A stretch of 64,000 nt of DNA from CAWDMN01 sp963803155 (lineage in GTDB: Bacteria; Acidobacteriota; Terriglobia; Versatilivoradales; Versatilivoraceae). Within the stretch, counting starts at the first letter, position 1; every line of letters begins with the position of its first letter. Made by a program: the position numbers and the translations under genes. The stretch lies in assembly GCA_963803155.1 (NCBI GenBank), contig CAWDMN010000051.1, forward strand, positions 1 through 64,000, read 5' to 3'. Below, piece by piece: positions 9,515-18,638 of the stretch. Under the pieces are notes generated by a model. That model saw only the letters and a list, made by a program, of their open reading frames with translations, did no database searches and was not told the origin of the DNA.

Positions 9515-12154
9515 ATGAACGTGAATTTGAAATCGTTAATTGGCCGTTTAAATGACACTACGCGCACGGCTCTTGAGGCGGCCGCCGGACTCTGCCTCTC
9601 ACGCACAAATTATGATGTGGATGTCGAACATTTGCTTCTCAAGTTGGTGGAGACCCCCGATACGGATATCGCCAAGATTCTGCGACATTTCGAAATTGAT
9701 GTTTCCAGGTTGACCAAGGATATCACTCGTTCTCTCGACCGGCTCAAAACCGGAAACGCCCGCACTCCAGCGCTTTCCCCACGCCTGCCTCGCCTCGTGG
9801 AACAGGCTTGGCTGTTGGCTTCCATTGAATATGGGGCCGCGCGGGTTCGCTCGGGACACGTGCTTTTGGCGCTCTTGAGCGATGATGACATGTCCCGATT
9901 GGCCGTGGAAATTTCCAAAGAATTCAGCACCATTTCAGTTGAACCCTTGAAGAAAAAACTGACGGATATCTGCGCGGGATCAACGGAAGACCGGGCGGCA
10001 TCAAGCCTGGCTGGTGCGCCCTCGGGCGAACCAGGGGCGGGAACGCCGGGCGCGGGCAAGACCCAGGCGCTCGATCAGTACACCATCGATTTGACGGCCC
10101 GCGCGCGGGCCGGGAAAATCGATCCCGTATTGAGCCGCGATTTTGAAATCCGGCAAGTGATCGATATTCTCACCCGGCGCCGCCAAAACAATCCCATATT
10201 GACCGGTGAAGCAGGGGTCGGCAAGACCGCGGTGGTTGAAGGATTTGCCCTTCGCATTGCGAAGGGGGACGTTCCACCTCCCCTAAAAAATGTCATTCTC
10301 CGCACCTTGGACTTGGGACTGCTGCAGGCTGGCGCCGGCATCAAAGGCGAGTTTGAAAACCGGTTGAAGTCTGTCATCGAGGAGGTCAAATCCTCGGCTC
10401 AGCCCATGATTATCTTCATTGACGAGGCTCACACCATGATCGGAGCCGGGGGCGCCGCCGGACAAAACGATGCCGCCAATTTGCTGAAACCAGCCCTGGC
10501 TCGGGGTGAAATGCGGACCATTGCCGCCACCACCTGGGCCGAGTATAAAAAATACTTCGAGAAGGATGCCGCCCTGGCCCGCCGCTTCCAAGTGATCAAG
10601 GTGGAGGAACCCACCGAGGAACAAGCGATTGTCATGATGCGAGGCTTGACCGGAACCATGGAAAAACACCACAATGTGCGCATCCTCGACGAAGCGGTGG
10701 AAGATGCCGTCCGGCTCTCGCACCGTTATCTCTCTTCCCGCCAATTGCCCGACAAATCAGTCAGTGTGCTGGACACAGCCTGCGCCAAGGTTGCCATCGG
10801 CCAGTATGCCACGCCTGCCGCCATCGAAGACGCTCAGCGCCTTCTGGACCAGATTGCCGTGGAAATGGGGGTCTTGGAACGCGAAACGGCCACGGGCGCC
10901 AACCATGCGGAACGGTTGGAGGAATTGAAATTGGCCCAGGCTCAAACCGAGACTCAGCTAGCTCAATTTCAGGTCCAATGGGAGAAAGAAAAGGAACTGG
11001 TGGCAAAAATCATCGAAGTCCGCGGCCAGTTGGAAAAAGCCGCCGGCCAGCCGGATTTGGACAAAGCGGCCTTGCAATCCCAACTGGCACAGCTCAATGC
11101 CGAATTGCTCAAGGTTCAAGGCGAGACTCCTCTCATGCAGCCCTGTGTCACGTCCCAAGCGATCGCCGATGTGATTTCCGGCTGGACCGGCATCCCCGTG
11201 GGCAAAATGTTGACCGACGAGATAAAAACCATCATGGGATTGAAAGATAGGCTGGAGCTGCGCGTCATCGGGCAATCCCACGGCCTGGAAGCCATCGCCC
11301 AACGCATCCGAACGGCCCGGGCTGGATTGACCGATCCGCGGCGGCCGATCGGAGTCTTCCTGCTGGTGGGGCCCAGCGGAGTCGGAAAAACGGAAACCGC
11401 CGTGACCTTGGCGGATACGCTCTATGGTGGAGAGCGGAACATGGTAGTGATCAATATGAGCGAGTATCAAGAAGCTCATACCGTCTCTTCGCTGAAAGGT
11501 TCGCCGCCGGGATATGTGGGATATGGAGAAGGCGGCGTGCTGACCGAAGCCGTCCGACGCAAGCCTTACTCGGTCGTGTTGTTGGATGAAGTCGAAAAAG
11601 CCCACCCGGATGTCATGGAGCTCTTTTATCAAGTGTTCGACAAGGGCATGCTGGAAGATGGCGAAGGCCGGGAGATTGACTTCAAGAACACCGTGATTTT
11701 GCTCACTTCCAATGCCGCCACCGATACCATGATGAAATTGTGCGCCGATCCGGAAACCATGCCCACGCCGGAAGGGCTGGTGGCAGCCATACGGCCGGAG
11801 CTAATCAAATTTTTCAAGCCTGCCCTGCTGGGACGCATGGTGGTGGTTCCCTATTATCCAATCTCCGACAGTGTGATGAAACAGATTATCAAGCTGCAAT
11901 TGGGGCGGATTGGAAGCCGATTGGCGGAAAACCACGGGGCAAAATTCAGCTACGACGATGCCGTCATCGCTGAAATTGCGGGCCGGTGCAAGGAAGTGGA
12001 AAGCGGAGCCAGGAATGTCGATCATATCCTGACCGGAACATTGCTCCCGGAGATGTCCGGGGAATTTCTCTCCCGGATGGCGGCTGGAGAATCCATCTCC
12101 TCCGTCCACATTGCCATTGGGGAACAGGGGAAATTCCAATATCGAATATGCTGA
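9515..12154 (+). CDS. clpV: T6SS sheath-disassembly ATPase TssH (ClpV)
   Basis: An 879-residue ClpB-type double AAA+ ATPase of the ClpV group. The N-domain has the YDVDVEHLLLKL motif; Walker A of D1 is GEAGVGKTA near residue 230 with Walker B FIDEAHT near 300; a ClpB-like middle coiled coil follows (about 420-510); Walker A of D2 is GPSGVGKTE near 618 and Walker B VVLLDEVEKA follows. ClpV extracts TssC from contracted sheaths. I chose the ATG at 9515 because AGAGGAGA lies directly upstream and homology starts there; an in-frame ATG at 9470 would add 15 unlikely residues. Confidence 0.95.
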   Translation: MNVNLKSLIGRLNDTTRTALEAAAGLCLSRTNYDVDVEHLLLKLVETPDTDIAKILRHFEIDVSRLTKDITRSLDRLKTGNARTPALSPRLPRLVEQAWLLASIEYGAARVRSGHVLLALLSDDDMSRLAVEISKEFSTISVEPLKKKLTDICAGSTEDRAASSLAGAPSGEPGAGTPGAGKTQALDQYTIDLTARARAGKIDPVLSRDFEIRQVIDILTRRRQNNPILTGEAGVGKTAVVEGFALRIAKGDVPPPLKNVILRTLDLGLLQAGAGIKGEFENRLKSVIEEVKSSAQPMIIFIDEAHTMIGAGGAAGQNDAANLLKPALARGEMRTIAATTWAEYKKYFEKDAALARRFQVIKVEEPTEEQAIVMMRGLTGTMEKHHNVRILDEAVEDAVRLSHRYLSSRQLPDKSVSVLDTACAKVAIGQYATPAAIEDAQRLLDQIAVEMGVLERETATGANHAERLEELKLAQAQTETQLAQFQVQWEKEKELVAKIIEVRGQLEKAAGQPDLDKAALQSQLAQLNAELLKVQGETPLMQPCVTSQAIADVISGWTGIPVGKMLTDEIKTIMGLKDRLELRVIGQSHGLEAIAQRIRTARAGLTDPRRPIGVFLLVGPSGVGKTETAVTLADTLYGGERNMVVINMSEYQEAHTVSSLKGSPPGYVGYGEGGVLTEAVRRKPYSVVLLDEVEKAHPDVMELFYQVFDKGMLEDGEGREIDFKNTVILLTSNAATDTMMKLCADPETMPTPEGLVAAIRPELIKFFKPALLGRMVVVPYYPISDSVMKQIIKLQLGRIGSRLAENHGAKFSYDDAVIAEIAGRCKEVESGARNVDHILTGTLLPEMSGEFLSRMAAGESISSVHIAIGEQGKFQYRIC

Positions 12155-12263
12155 ATTCAGCCCAAATGTCTCAGGAACCGGCTGTCTGAGGATCTCGGGC
12201 CCGAATCAATTTTCCTGGCTGTGTGCCTGGCTCCCAGACGGCTGAAAGTTAAAGGAGGTTTTT

Positions 12264-14346
12264 GTGGCAGGCTATAGTCCGGACAACTTGCGTATCAAGC
12301 TGGAAGTCCCGCAGGTGAAGGATGTGCTCCTCCTGCGGGACTTCCAGGGCCAGGAAGGTATATCGCGGCTTTTCCAATATGATTTGACGGTGTATTCCGA
12401 AAACCGCTCCCTTCCCCTCCCCACGATCGTGGGGAAAAAAGCCACAATCAAAATCTCCCTGACTGATGGATTCTTTTTCTTACATCAACGGCTTCCTCAA
12501 CTCCTTTTCCCAAGGGGGCACCGAATTGATTGAAGCGGGGAAGACCGGCGTTACGTTAGCTATCTATCGCGCTACGCTGGTCCCCTGGATGTGGTTTCTC
12601 ACCTGTCGCCAGGACTCCCGGATTTTTCAAAATAAATCGGTCCCGGATATCATCCAGGAGGTTTTCAAAGGCCAGGGCTTTGCCGATTTCAGATTGCAAT
12701 TGAACGGCGACTTCAAGTCCCGTGAATACTGTGTTCAGTACCGCGAGTCCAACTTCGATTTTGTCTCGCGTCTGATGGAAGAAGAAGGGATATTTTACTT
12801 TTTTGAACATGAGGAAACCAAGCATACATTAGTGATGGCTAACCATCACAGCAGTTTTAAGCTTCTCCCCAAATTTCCGACCGTTTATTACCAGCCTCAG
12901 GAAAAGGGTTTTCAGACTGAGGAAATGATCAAAGAATGGAACGTCCGCCAAATCGTGCGCCCGGCGATTTATACTCTCCGGGATTTTAATTTTGAAACCC
13001 CTCATACAGACCTCACCAGCCAGGTTTCCGGCAAAGATGAGCGGAAATATGAAGTTTACGATTATCCGGGTGAATACGAAAAAAGAGGTGAGGGGGACCG
13101 GCTGGTTAATATCCGACTCGAGGAGGGTGAGACTTCCCTGCTGGAGATCAGCGGGAAGAGCAACTGTCTGGCTTTTGTATCCGGATACCGTTTTGATTTA
13201 AAGGATCATTATCGGCGCGATCTCAACAAGAGTTACGTTTTGACGGGCTTTTCCTGCCGCTGCGATCAGACCAACAGTTTCCGAAGCACCGACGAACATG
13301 CCGCGGGATTGTTTGAATATTCCAACCAGTTTCAATGCATTCCGTATCCAATTCCCTTCCGTCCTCCTCGAATGACTCCGACACCGGTGGTCCATGGAAG
13401 CCAGACCGCCATGGTAGTGGGCCCGAAGGGGGAAGAAATCTATGCGGATAAATATGGAAGAGTGAAAGTTCAATTCCATTGGGACCGGCTAGGCCAGGAG
13501 AATGACAAGAGTTCTTGTTGGATTCGCGTCTCTCAAGGCTGGGCTGGCAAGGGATGGGGCATGATGGCCATCCCGCGGATTGGACAGGAGGTTATCATTG
13601 ATTTCCTGGAGGGTAACCCAGATCAGCCCATCATCACGGGAAGAGTCTATAACGCCGATTCCATGCCTCCTTATAACCTGCCGCAGGAAATGACTAAAAG
13701 CACCGTCAAATCCAATTCCTCCAAAGGAGGGGACGGCTTCAATGAAATTCGTTTCGAAGACAAAAAGGGAAGCGAGCAAGTTTTCATATTCGCGCAGCGC
13801 AATCAAGATAATCGAACCCAGTCAGATTCATTGGAATTTGTCGGCCAGGATCGCCACTTGATAGTCAAGAGAGATCAGTTTGAGATAGTGGAAGGCGACC
13901 AACACCTGCGCGCAAAAGGCGATAAGAATGAAAAAGTTGAAGGCACGGCATCCCTGAATGCGGGTACGAACATTCAGATCAAGGTAGGACAGAACTATGC
14001 CCTGGATTCGGGAACAGAGGTTCATATTAAGGCAGGCATGAACCTTGTTATAGAATCCGGCACTACGCTCACGTTGAAGGTCGGAGGAAACTTCATCAAC
14101 ATCAACAGCGGCGGTGTGTTCATCAAGGGTTCAATGGTTATGATCAACAGTGGTGGGGCTGCCGGGTCTGGAGCGGGTGCATCGCCTGGGGGGGTCACAG
14201 ATGCCAAGGAAGCGGATTCCGCCAAGCCGGGACAGGTTTCGGCGCCCCCGCCACCCCAGCAACCCCCCAAATCGGCCACTGCTAGTCCAGCAGCTCTGGT
14301 GCTGAAAAATGCCGCGCAGAACGGAGCACCGTTCTGTGCCACCTGA
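12264..14346 (+). CDS. vgrG: T6SS spike protein VgrG (TssI), interrupted by a +1 frameshift
   Basis: A VgrG of about 694 residues if repaired. It begins with GTG at 12264 behind AAAGGAGG. The first frame gives DNLRIKLEVPQVKDVLLLRDFQGQEGIS and reaches the gp27-like KISLTDG; homology then continues one base later as SFSYINGFLNSFSQGG, LVPWMWFLTCRQDSRIFQNK and the gp5 OB-fold (KYGRVKVQFHWD, then CWIRVSQGWAGKGWG). The C-terminal needle contains short beta-helix repeats and a Gly/Ala/Pro-rich tail, with no toxin domain. The switch lies near the run of five T at 12474-12478, so it is a real pseudogenising indel or a sequence error. It is the only VgrG in the window. Confidence 0.88.
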
Positions 14347-14387
14347 CCAAAGTAATAAATTAGCCCGTGCGGCTAAGGATACATGCA

Positions 14388-14924
14388 ATGAAAAACATTG
14401 TCGAATCGGTGTGCCCTGTTCTCTTTGCTGAGGCTGAAACTAATGTCTTTGCGGTGCTGGATGGGGCTTCCATACCCGATTTATTGGCGCATCTTTATTC
14501 GCTGCAGCCGGAATTTGTCTGTCTTTACTTGGGGGATCTGGAGCCAGACATGGCGGAAGTCGCGCCTTATCTCGTACAACTCGCTCCGGATTCTGAATTC
14601 ACCAGTTGGTTGCTGGAAAATGGATGGGGAAAACATTGGGGGATTTTTTCCGCCAGCCAAGCTGACCTGCGCGGCATGCGCCGCCATTTTCGCAATTTTT
14701 TAACCGTTTACGACACCAAGGGCAAACCTCTCGTTTTTCGGTACTACGACCCGCGTGTGCTGCCGGTCTACCTGTCCGCCTGCAATCCAGAAGAACTGGG
14801 CAAGTTCTTTGGACCCGTGGAATTCTATTTACTGGAAGACCAGGACACGGGCGCCGTTCTGCAATTCCGGTTAAGGTCTGGGATATTGCAGACAGAAAAA
14901 AAGCAGTTCCCCGGAGATGGATGA
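14388..14924 (+). CDS. DUF4123 T6SS effector-loading adaptor
   Basis: A 178-residue DUF4123-type protein: FAVLDGASIPDLLAHLYSL at the start, then the tryptophan-rich WGIFSASQADLRGMRRHFRNFL block and the signature FRYYDPRVLPVYL, ending with the FFGPVEFYLLED segment. DUF4123 proteins (Tap-1/TEC) act as chaperone-adaptors that bind an effector and its cognate VgrG. I chose the ATG at 14388, with AAGGA ten bases upstream, over a GTG at 14367. It lies 41 bases after vgrG. Its cargo is normally encoded next to it; here the next same-strand gene is only a short PAAR, which makes the adaptor's client an open question. Confidence 0.85.
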   Translation: MKNIVESVCPVLFAEAETNVFAVLDGASIPDLLAHLYSLQPEFVCLYLGDLEPDMAEVAPYLVQLAPDSEFTSWLLENGWGKHWGIFSASQADLRGMRRHFRNFLTVYDTKGKPLVFRYYDPRVLPVYLSACNPEELGKFFGPVEFYLLEDQDTGAVLQFRLRSGILQTEKKQFPGDG

Positions 14925-15094
14925 GCAACCGGAGACGTCCGATCCGTCTGGGAGGTCTTGGACTCCGGTATGATCGAGGAAATCGGACGCTTGCATTCTT
15001 GTCGCTAGAATGACAAATCTGATTTGTCAATTTTTATAGGAGCCACTCATGACGGTGGGTCCGTCACAACAAGATTATGAAAATGAGATGATAG

Positions 15095-15118
15095 AGACGG
15101 CCTGCCCTCAGGCCGTCT
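15095..15118. repeat. Perfect 9-bp hairpin in the adaptor-PAAR gap
   Basis: AGACGGCCT at 15095-15103 and its exact complement AGGCCGTCT at 15110-15118 enclose a six-base loop. No U tract follows on either side, so it is not a classical terminator. It stands 21 bases before a second perfect hairpin (15139-15160). Confidence 0.6.
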
Positions 15119-15138
15119 GAGCACGCTTGGCAAACTCA

Positions 15139-15160
15139 GGCGGGGTGAGGGCACCCCGCC
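15139..15160. repeat. Second perfect 9-bp hairpin in the adaptor-PAAR gap
   Basis: GGCGGGGTG at 15139-15147 pairs with CACCCCGCC at 15152-15160 around a four-base AGGG loop. Very GC-rich and stable. It lies 33 bases upstream of the PAAR start and may uncouple PAAR translation or transcription from the vgrG-adaptor message. Confidence 0.6.
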
Positions 15161-15193
15161 TCCATCCACGCGATTTTCTGAGGAGTCTGAACC

Positions 15194-15685
15194 ATGCCGC
15201 CTGCTGCCAGAACAACTGATCCCGTTTCTCATCCCCTTCCTCCGATGTTGACGCCGGGGCCGGGAAGTCCTACGGTGCTAATCGGTTTTTTGCCCGCCTG
15301 GCGCGGAATGCCCCTTGCCGCCACAGCCGCACTCCAAGCCGCCAAGCAAGCAGCGGACATAGCTATCCAGACCGCTGAAGCTGCCACTAAAGCCGCTGCC
15401 GGAACACCCGGCGCCCCTGCTGCTTACGCTGCAGAGCAGGCCACTAAAGCCTCCTTGCTAGCCTCGATGAGTAGCATGATTTCAAGCGCCTCGGGCGGAG
15501 CGGATATTCACGCTTGCACTACCCCGATGCCAGTTCCTCCTCATGGCCCCGGCGTGGTGATCAATGGATCCGCCACGGTCATGATCAATAATCTTCCGGC
15601 GGCTCGTCAAGGAGACACTATTCTGGAAGCAATCGGTCCAACTAATAGCATTTCCATGGGCTGCACCACGGTAATCATCGGCTGA
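15194..15685 (+). CDS. PAAR-domain T6SS spike tip protein
   Basis: A 163-residue stand-alone PAAR protein. It starts with the family pattern MPPAARTTDPVSHP, continues with short GSP/VLIGFLPAWRG and, after an alanine-rich helical insertion (about residues 40-95), resumes with the metal-binding region HACTTPMPVPPHGPGVV, then VMINNLPAARQGD and CTTVIIG. PAAR proteins sharpen the VgrG trimer and often carry toxins, but no extra domain is present here. An ATG with TCTGAGGAG just upstream supports the start. Last gene of the same-strand T6SS run; the next genes face it. Confidence 0.88.
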   Translation: MPPAARTTDPVSHPLPPMLTPGPGSPTVLIGFLPAWRGMPLAATAALQAAKQAADIAIQTAEAATKAAAGTPGAPAAYAAEQATKASLLASMSSMISSASGGADIHACTTPMPVPPHGPGVVINGSATVMINNLPAARQGDTILEAIGPTNSISMGCTTVIIG

Positions 15686-15743
15686 TCGATTCACAGAGGA
15701 GGGGGGCATCCTGCGTTCGGATCAACTCCCTTTCCGTTTTATG

Positions 15744-16712
15744 CTACCTTGGTAGAGGACTTGGATACCCACGGTATGTCATGAAGGGAGGGGGGGGATT
15801 CGGATAAGCCACCCCAAATGTCCTGATGCAGAAACGCTCTGCAGCAGTGTAATCTGCCTCGGTGAGAATGTTATTGGGATAGAGCACCGGTTGATCCGGA
15901 AAATTGTAGAGCAAAGCTTCCAGTACGTTCAGCCGGAGGGATTTTTCATACGCGCCAGGGACATCGATGGTCAAAGGGGTCCGCAAGCGCTCCGCTATGG
16001 CTTTCAGGCTGCGCGGCGTGCCCATCAAGCCGAGCGGCCTGAGTGCCTTGGCAAAGGCCTTGCCATCCGGCGCAGCCTCAGCGGCGGCGAGATATTCGTC
16101 TTCAACGTCGTTCGCGCCCAGGGCGGCACGGGCAATCTTGGCCGCTTCCACCTCCTTCCATTTGGCCGACCTGGCCAAGCGATCCACCAGTTCTATTTCA
16201 CTCCGCGGCTTAGCCTTGGCCACTAACAGGAATGCCCCTTCGGTCGGCGCACTTAGCAGAGTCTTTACGAAAACCTCTTCAAAACGTCCGAGGTTGCTGG
16301 GCGTAACAAGCTTTCGCAAGGCTTCGATGGCCGCATTCCGGCCAAGATCCGCTTTGGCCAGACCGGATCCGGCAAGCAGTTCGATGATTTGCTGATTGCG
16401 CAGCACCTCTGCCCCCTTTGGTGAAAGGGGATCCGTCTGCAGTCCCAATTCCACCAACAGGGCAACGATTTTTTCACGAACGGTTGGGCTCGCAATGGCC
16501 AATTCCTGCCCCAGGACCTGGAGAGCCGCTCCATCCGGCTGGCCGGCAATAAGCAGCCCGGTCAAGGGACGGGTGAAATCCTCTCCGCGGTTAAAAGCGG
16601 CTATGTAATCCTGCGCGTTTTTTGGCATGGCTGTCTTCTCCATAGTAAGGCCTGCCGCCAGATTTGCGGTCATCAAGAAGATCATGCTGACAAACTTGGC
16701 GGTGCGTTTCAT
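15744..16712 (-). CDS. Secreted alpha-helical repeat protein of unknown function
   Basis: About 322 residues with a Sec signal peptide (basic start, then SMIFLMTANLAAGL). The mature part is almost entirely helical with HEAT-like hydrophobic spacing (for example REKIVALLVELGLQ, NAAIEALRKLV, SLKAIAERL) and ends in a proline-rich tail. I do not recognise a named family. It is the last gene of a three-gene minus-strand unit and its start overlaps or abuts the metallopeptidase stop: a TTG at 16721 would give a TTGA overlap, the ATG at 16712 is the alternative I prefer. By position and secretion it could be the periplasmic immunity protein of the upstream peptidase, but this is inference only. Confidence 0.6.
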   Translation of the reverse strand: MKRTAKFVSMIFLMTANLAAGLTMEKTAMPKNAQDYIAAFNRGEDFTRPLTGLLIAGQPDGAALQVLGQELAIASPTVREKIVALLVELGLQTDPLSPKGAEVLRNQQIIELLAGSGLAKADLGRNAAIEALRKLVTPSNLGRFEEVFVKTLLSAPTEGAFLLVAKAKPRSEIELVDRLARSAKWKEVEAAKIARAALGANDVEDEYLAAAEAAPDGKAFAKALRPLGLMGTPRSLKAIAERLRTPLTIDVPGAYEKSLRLNVLEALLYNFPDQPVLYPNNILTEADYTAAERFCIRTFGVAYPNPPPPFMTYRGYPSPLPR

Positions 16713-16717
16713 TTTCT

Positions 16718-18250
16718 TCAATCACGCGGGATTGTCTCCCACTGATTCTCCGTCTCCGCGGTCCCGGCCGGGTAATTTTTCAATCTTGGACAATACCGCA
16801 GCCGATCGTGGTTGTTGCCTTGCTGGAAATGCATGATATTCTGAGCATCTATGACATCCAGAAGATTCATGCCGTGATCGCGATGGCCAACCTCATGAAG
16901 AATCGTATCCTTGGCAAAATCCAAGCTAGCGTTGCCCTCCATGATTAAAATCGGGTCGCTTCCCCACCCCGCCGCCGGAAATTCCATTGCCTCTCCAGCC
17001 GCATGGGCATTGGCCAGCGCATTACAGGTAATTGTATTGCCGGCAACCGCCGTAATGCTCACGGTCTCCTGAGTTGCGCCTGCGCCAAGGGCAGCGGTGT
17101 CGCCGGGATGATAAAAAACTGCATTCGCCGCCGCCGTGAGGGTCAAGGTGGTTGCGCCGGCGGCAACTGCCGCGCTCAGATAATAATACGATTTCATGTC
17201 TCGAATGATCGCTACCCGGACCTTTGTCCCGGTGCCGGTCATGGCGGCCCGGATGGCATTAAGATCCGTCCCCCCGCCATTTGCGATGTCATAGCTCAAC
17301 ACGCCAGCGCCGCCCACATAAGTGATAGGGGTTGTGGCGTTGGCTGAATCAAAATTGGTGATGTTGTATTTGACGACAGCTTCCTTCAACTTGCCGTTGG
17401 CGGTGTTTGTGTAGGAGCCGTAATCCGCGGTGGGGAAGCGCAGGTAGGAGGTGGTTGGATTGTCGATCTTGGCAACAACGACATCGACTGCTCTTTCTTT
17501 ATACACATGTACCGCGAGGTTGGCAAATGGCGTGGCATCGGAACAGGTGCATTTGGCATACAGGACGGTGTCCATCCTTGAAGTGCTGAGGTTGGCATTC
17601 ACCCGCAGGTCGAAAGAGGCGGAGGCGGGCGGCGGATCAGGCGCAATGTCGCTGGAATCGCAAACGAAGTTGAAGTCCGTGCCAATGGCGCCTCCTCCGA
17701 TGTCCACTTTCACAAACGTGTAGTCAGAGCTTTTCACGCAAACATGGTCGTCTGATGAATTGGCCGGAGTGTCATAATTGTCATAGCCATACCGCTGATT
17801 CGGCGAGGCGGAAAATGTTACTTTGGCCACCGTCACATTGACGGTTTTCACGAGAGACGGACATCCTGGCGCATCCCTTGTCACCGTGATGGTTTCAGCA
17901 TCCCGGCCGACACTCGGGTTTGCCAACGCCTCGACGGAGACGGTAGAGGAATTGGGATCGTTCAGCCGGATCTTCGTGCTTGCGGTTGTCCAGGCATAGT
18001 TTCCCCCCGAATAACCAACCAGCTCACTAGCGGATAATCGCACCCTGCCGCCATCAGCCTTGATGATCCGGCAGGGTGCGTTGATTATAAAGTCGGGCGG
18101 ACATGAAACATGGCAGCTGGCGGTGGTCCCGCCCACCGGATCTCCGGGAAAATTGTCGTCTGCATCCTCTCCCGCGCTGCTAAGAGCCGCGACTAAAGCC
18201 GTCGCGGCTACCACCACTGCTGCTACAATGGCAACGATGAGTCCAAACAT
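16718..18250 (-). CDS. Membrane-anchored HExxH metallopeptidase, candidate T6SS effector
   Basis: A 510-residue protein. Residues 1-26 form a hydrophobic anchor or uncleaved signal (FGLIVAIVAAVVVAATALVA). Next come about 250 residues of beta-rich, Ig-like character with several cysteines, a segment resembling phage-tail linker repeats (GATTLTL, GDTAALG), and a C-terminal zincin: HEVGHRDHG with His452, Glu453 and His456, possible third ligands His459 or Asp465, and a Met-turn-like NIMH downstream. This is compatible with a metzincin-related peptidase. It is encoded opposite the VgrG-adaptor-PAAR genes between a small unknown gene and a secreted helical protein. Function as a secreted toxin is inferred; it could also be an ordinary envelope protease. 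Confidence 0.65.
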   Translation of the reverse strand: MFGLIVAIVAAVVVAATALVAALSSAGEDADDNFPGDPVGGTTASCHVSCPPDFIINAPCRIIKADGGRVRLSASELVGYSGGNYAWTTASTKIRLNDPNSSTVSVEALANPSVGRDAETITVTRDAPGCPSLVKTVNVTVAKVTFSASPNQRYGYDNYDTPANSSDDHVCVKSSDYTFVKVDIGGGAIGTDFNFVCDSSDIAPDPPPASASFDLRVNANLSTSRMDTVLYAKCTCSDATPFANLAVHVYKERAVDVVVAKIDNPTTSYLRFPTADYGSYTNTANGKLKEAVVKYNITNFDSANATTPITYVGGAGVLSYDIANGGGTDLNAIRAAMTGTGTKVRVAIIRDMKSYYYLSAAVAAGATTLTLTAAANAVFYHPGDTAALGAGATQETVSITAVAGNTITCNALANAHAAGEAMEFPAAGWGSDPILIMEGNASLDFAKDTILHEVGHRDHGMNLLDVIDAQNIMHFQQGNNHDRLRYCPRLKNYPAGTAETENQWETIPRD

Positions 18251-18272
18251 AGAAGTCTTCCTCTAATCGCCT

Positions 18273-18638
18273 TTAGACGCTCTTGCGTTGCAAATGGTCA
18301 ATCCCCGTTTTGAAAAGTTTCTCGGTTTTGGCGCTGGGATTTTTCCAGGATGGGGCGGTAAGGATCTCATTGGCCCAAGGCAATTTGGGATCTGTGTCAA
18401 ATTCCACGCCGAAACTGACCATTAGGTCAATGTATTTGCAGACATCACGCTCCGCAATGATCTCATAAATTGCCGCCCGTTTTATTCCATATTTGATTAG
18501 CTCCCGACTCTTCTCTTCACCGAGTGCCTTATAATGCTCCGGGAAATATTTGCTCAAATGAATCAGCATGCGATTTTCAAAGCTTTTATAGGAAGCATCA
18601 GAAAACTTTTCCATTTGCTCTTCACGTATCACCACCAT
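18273..18638 (-). CDS. Small cytoplasmic protein of a T6SS-associated type, unknown function
   Basis: A 121-residue protein without signal or membrane segment. It starts VVIREEQMEKFSD and has the ordered pattern MLIHLSKYFPEHYKALGEE, LIKYGIKRAAIYEI, ERDVCKYIDLMVSFG and FDTDPKLPWANEIL. From memory, small proteins with this RxEQM...FP...LGE...ERDV.YI.LM...FD.DP..PWA layout are frequent next to VgrG/PAAR effector genes; no activity is assigned to them as far as I know. It is the first gene of the minus-strand unit, 22 bases before the metallopeptidase gene, and may be its loading helper. Confidence 0.65.
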   Translation of the reverse strand: MVVIREEQMEKFSDASYKSFENRMLIHLSKYFPEHYKALGEEKSRELIKYGIKRAAIYEIIAERDVCKYIDLMVSFGVEFDTDPKLPWANEILTAPSWKNPSAKTEKLFKTGIDHLQRKSV

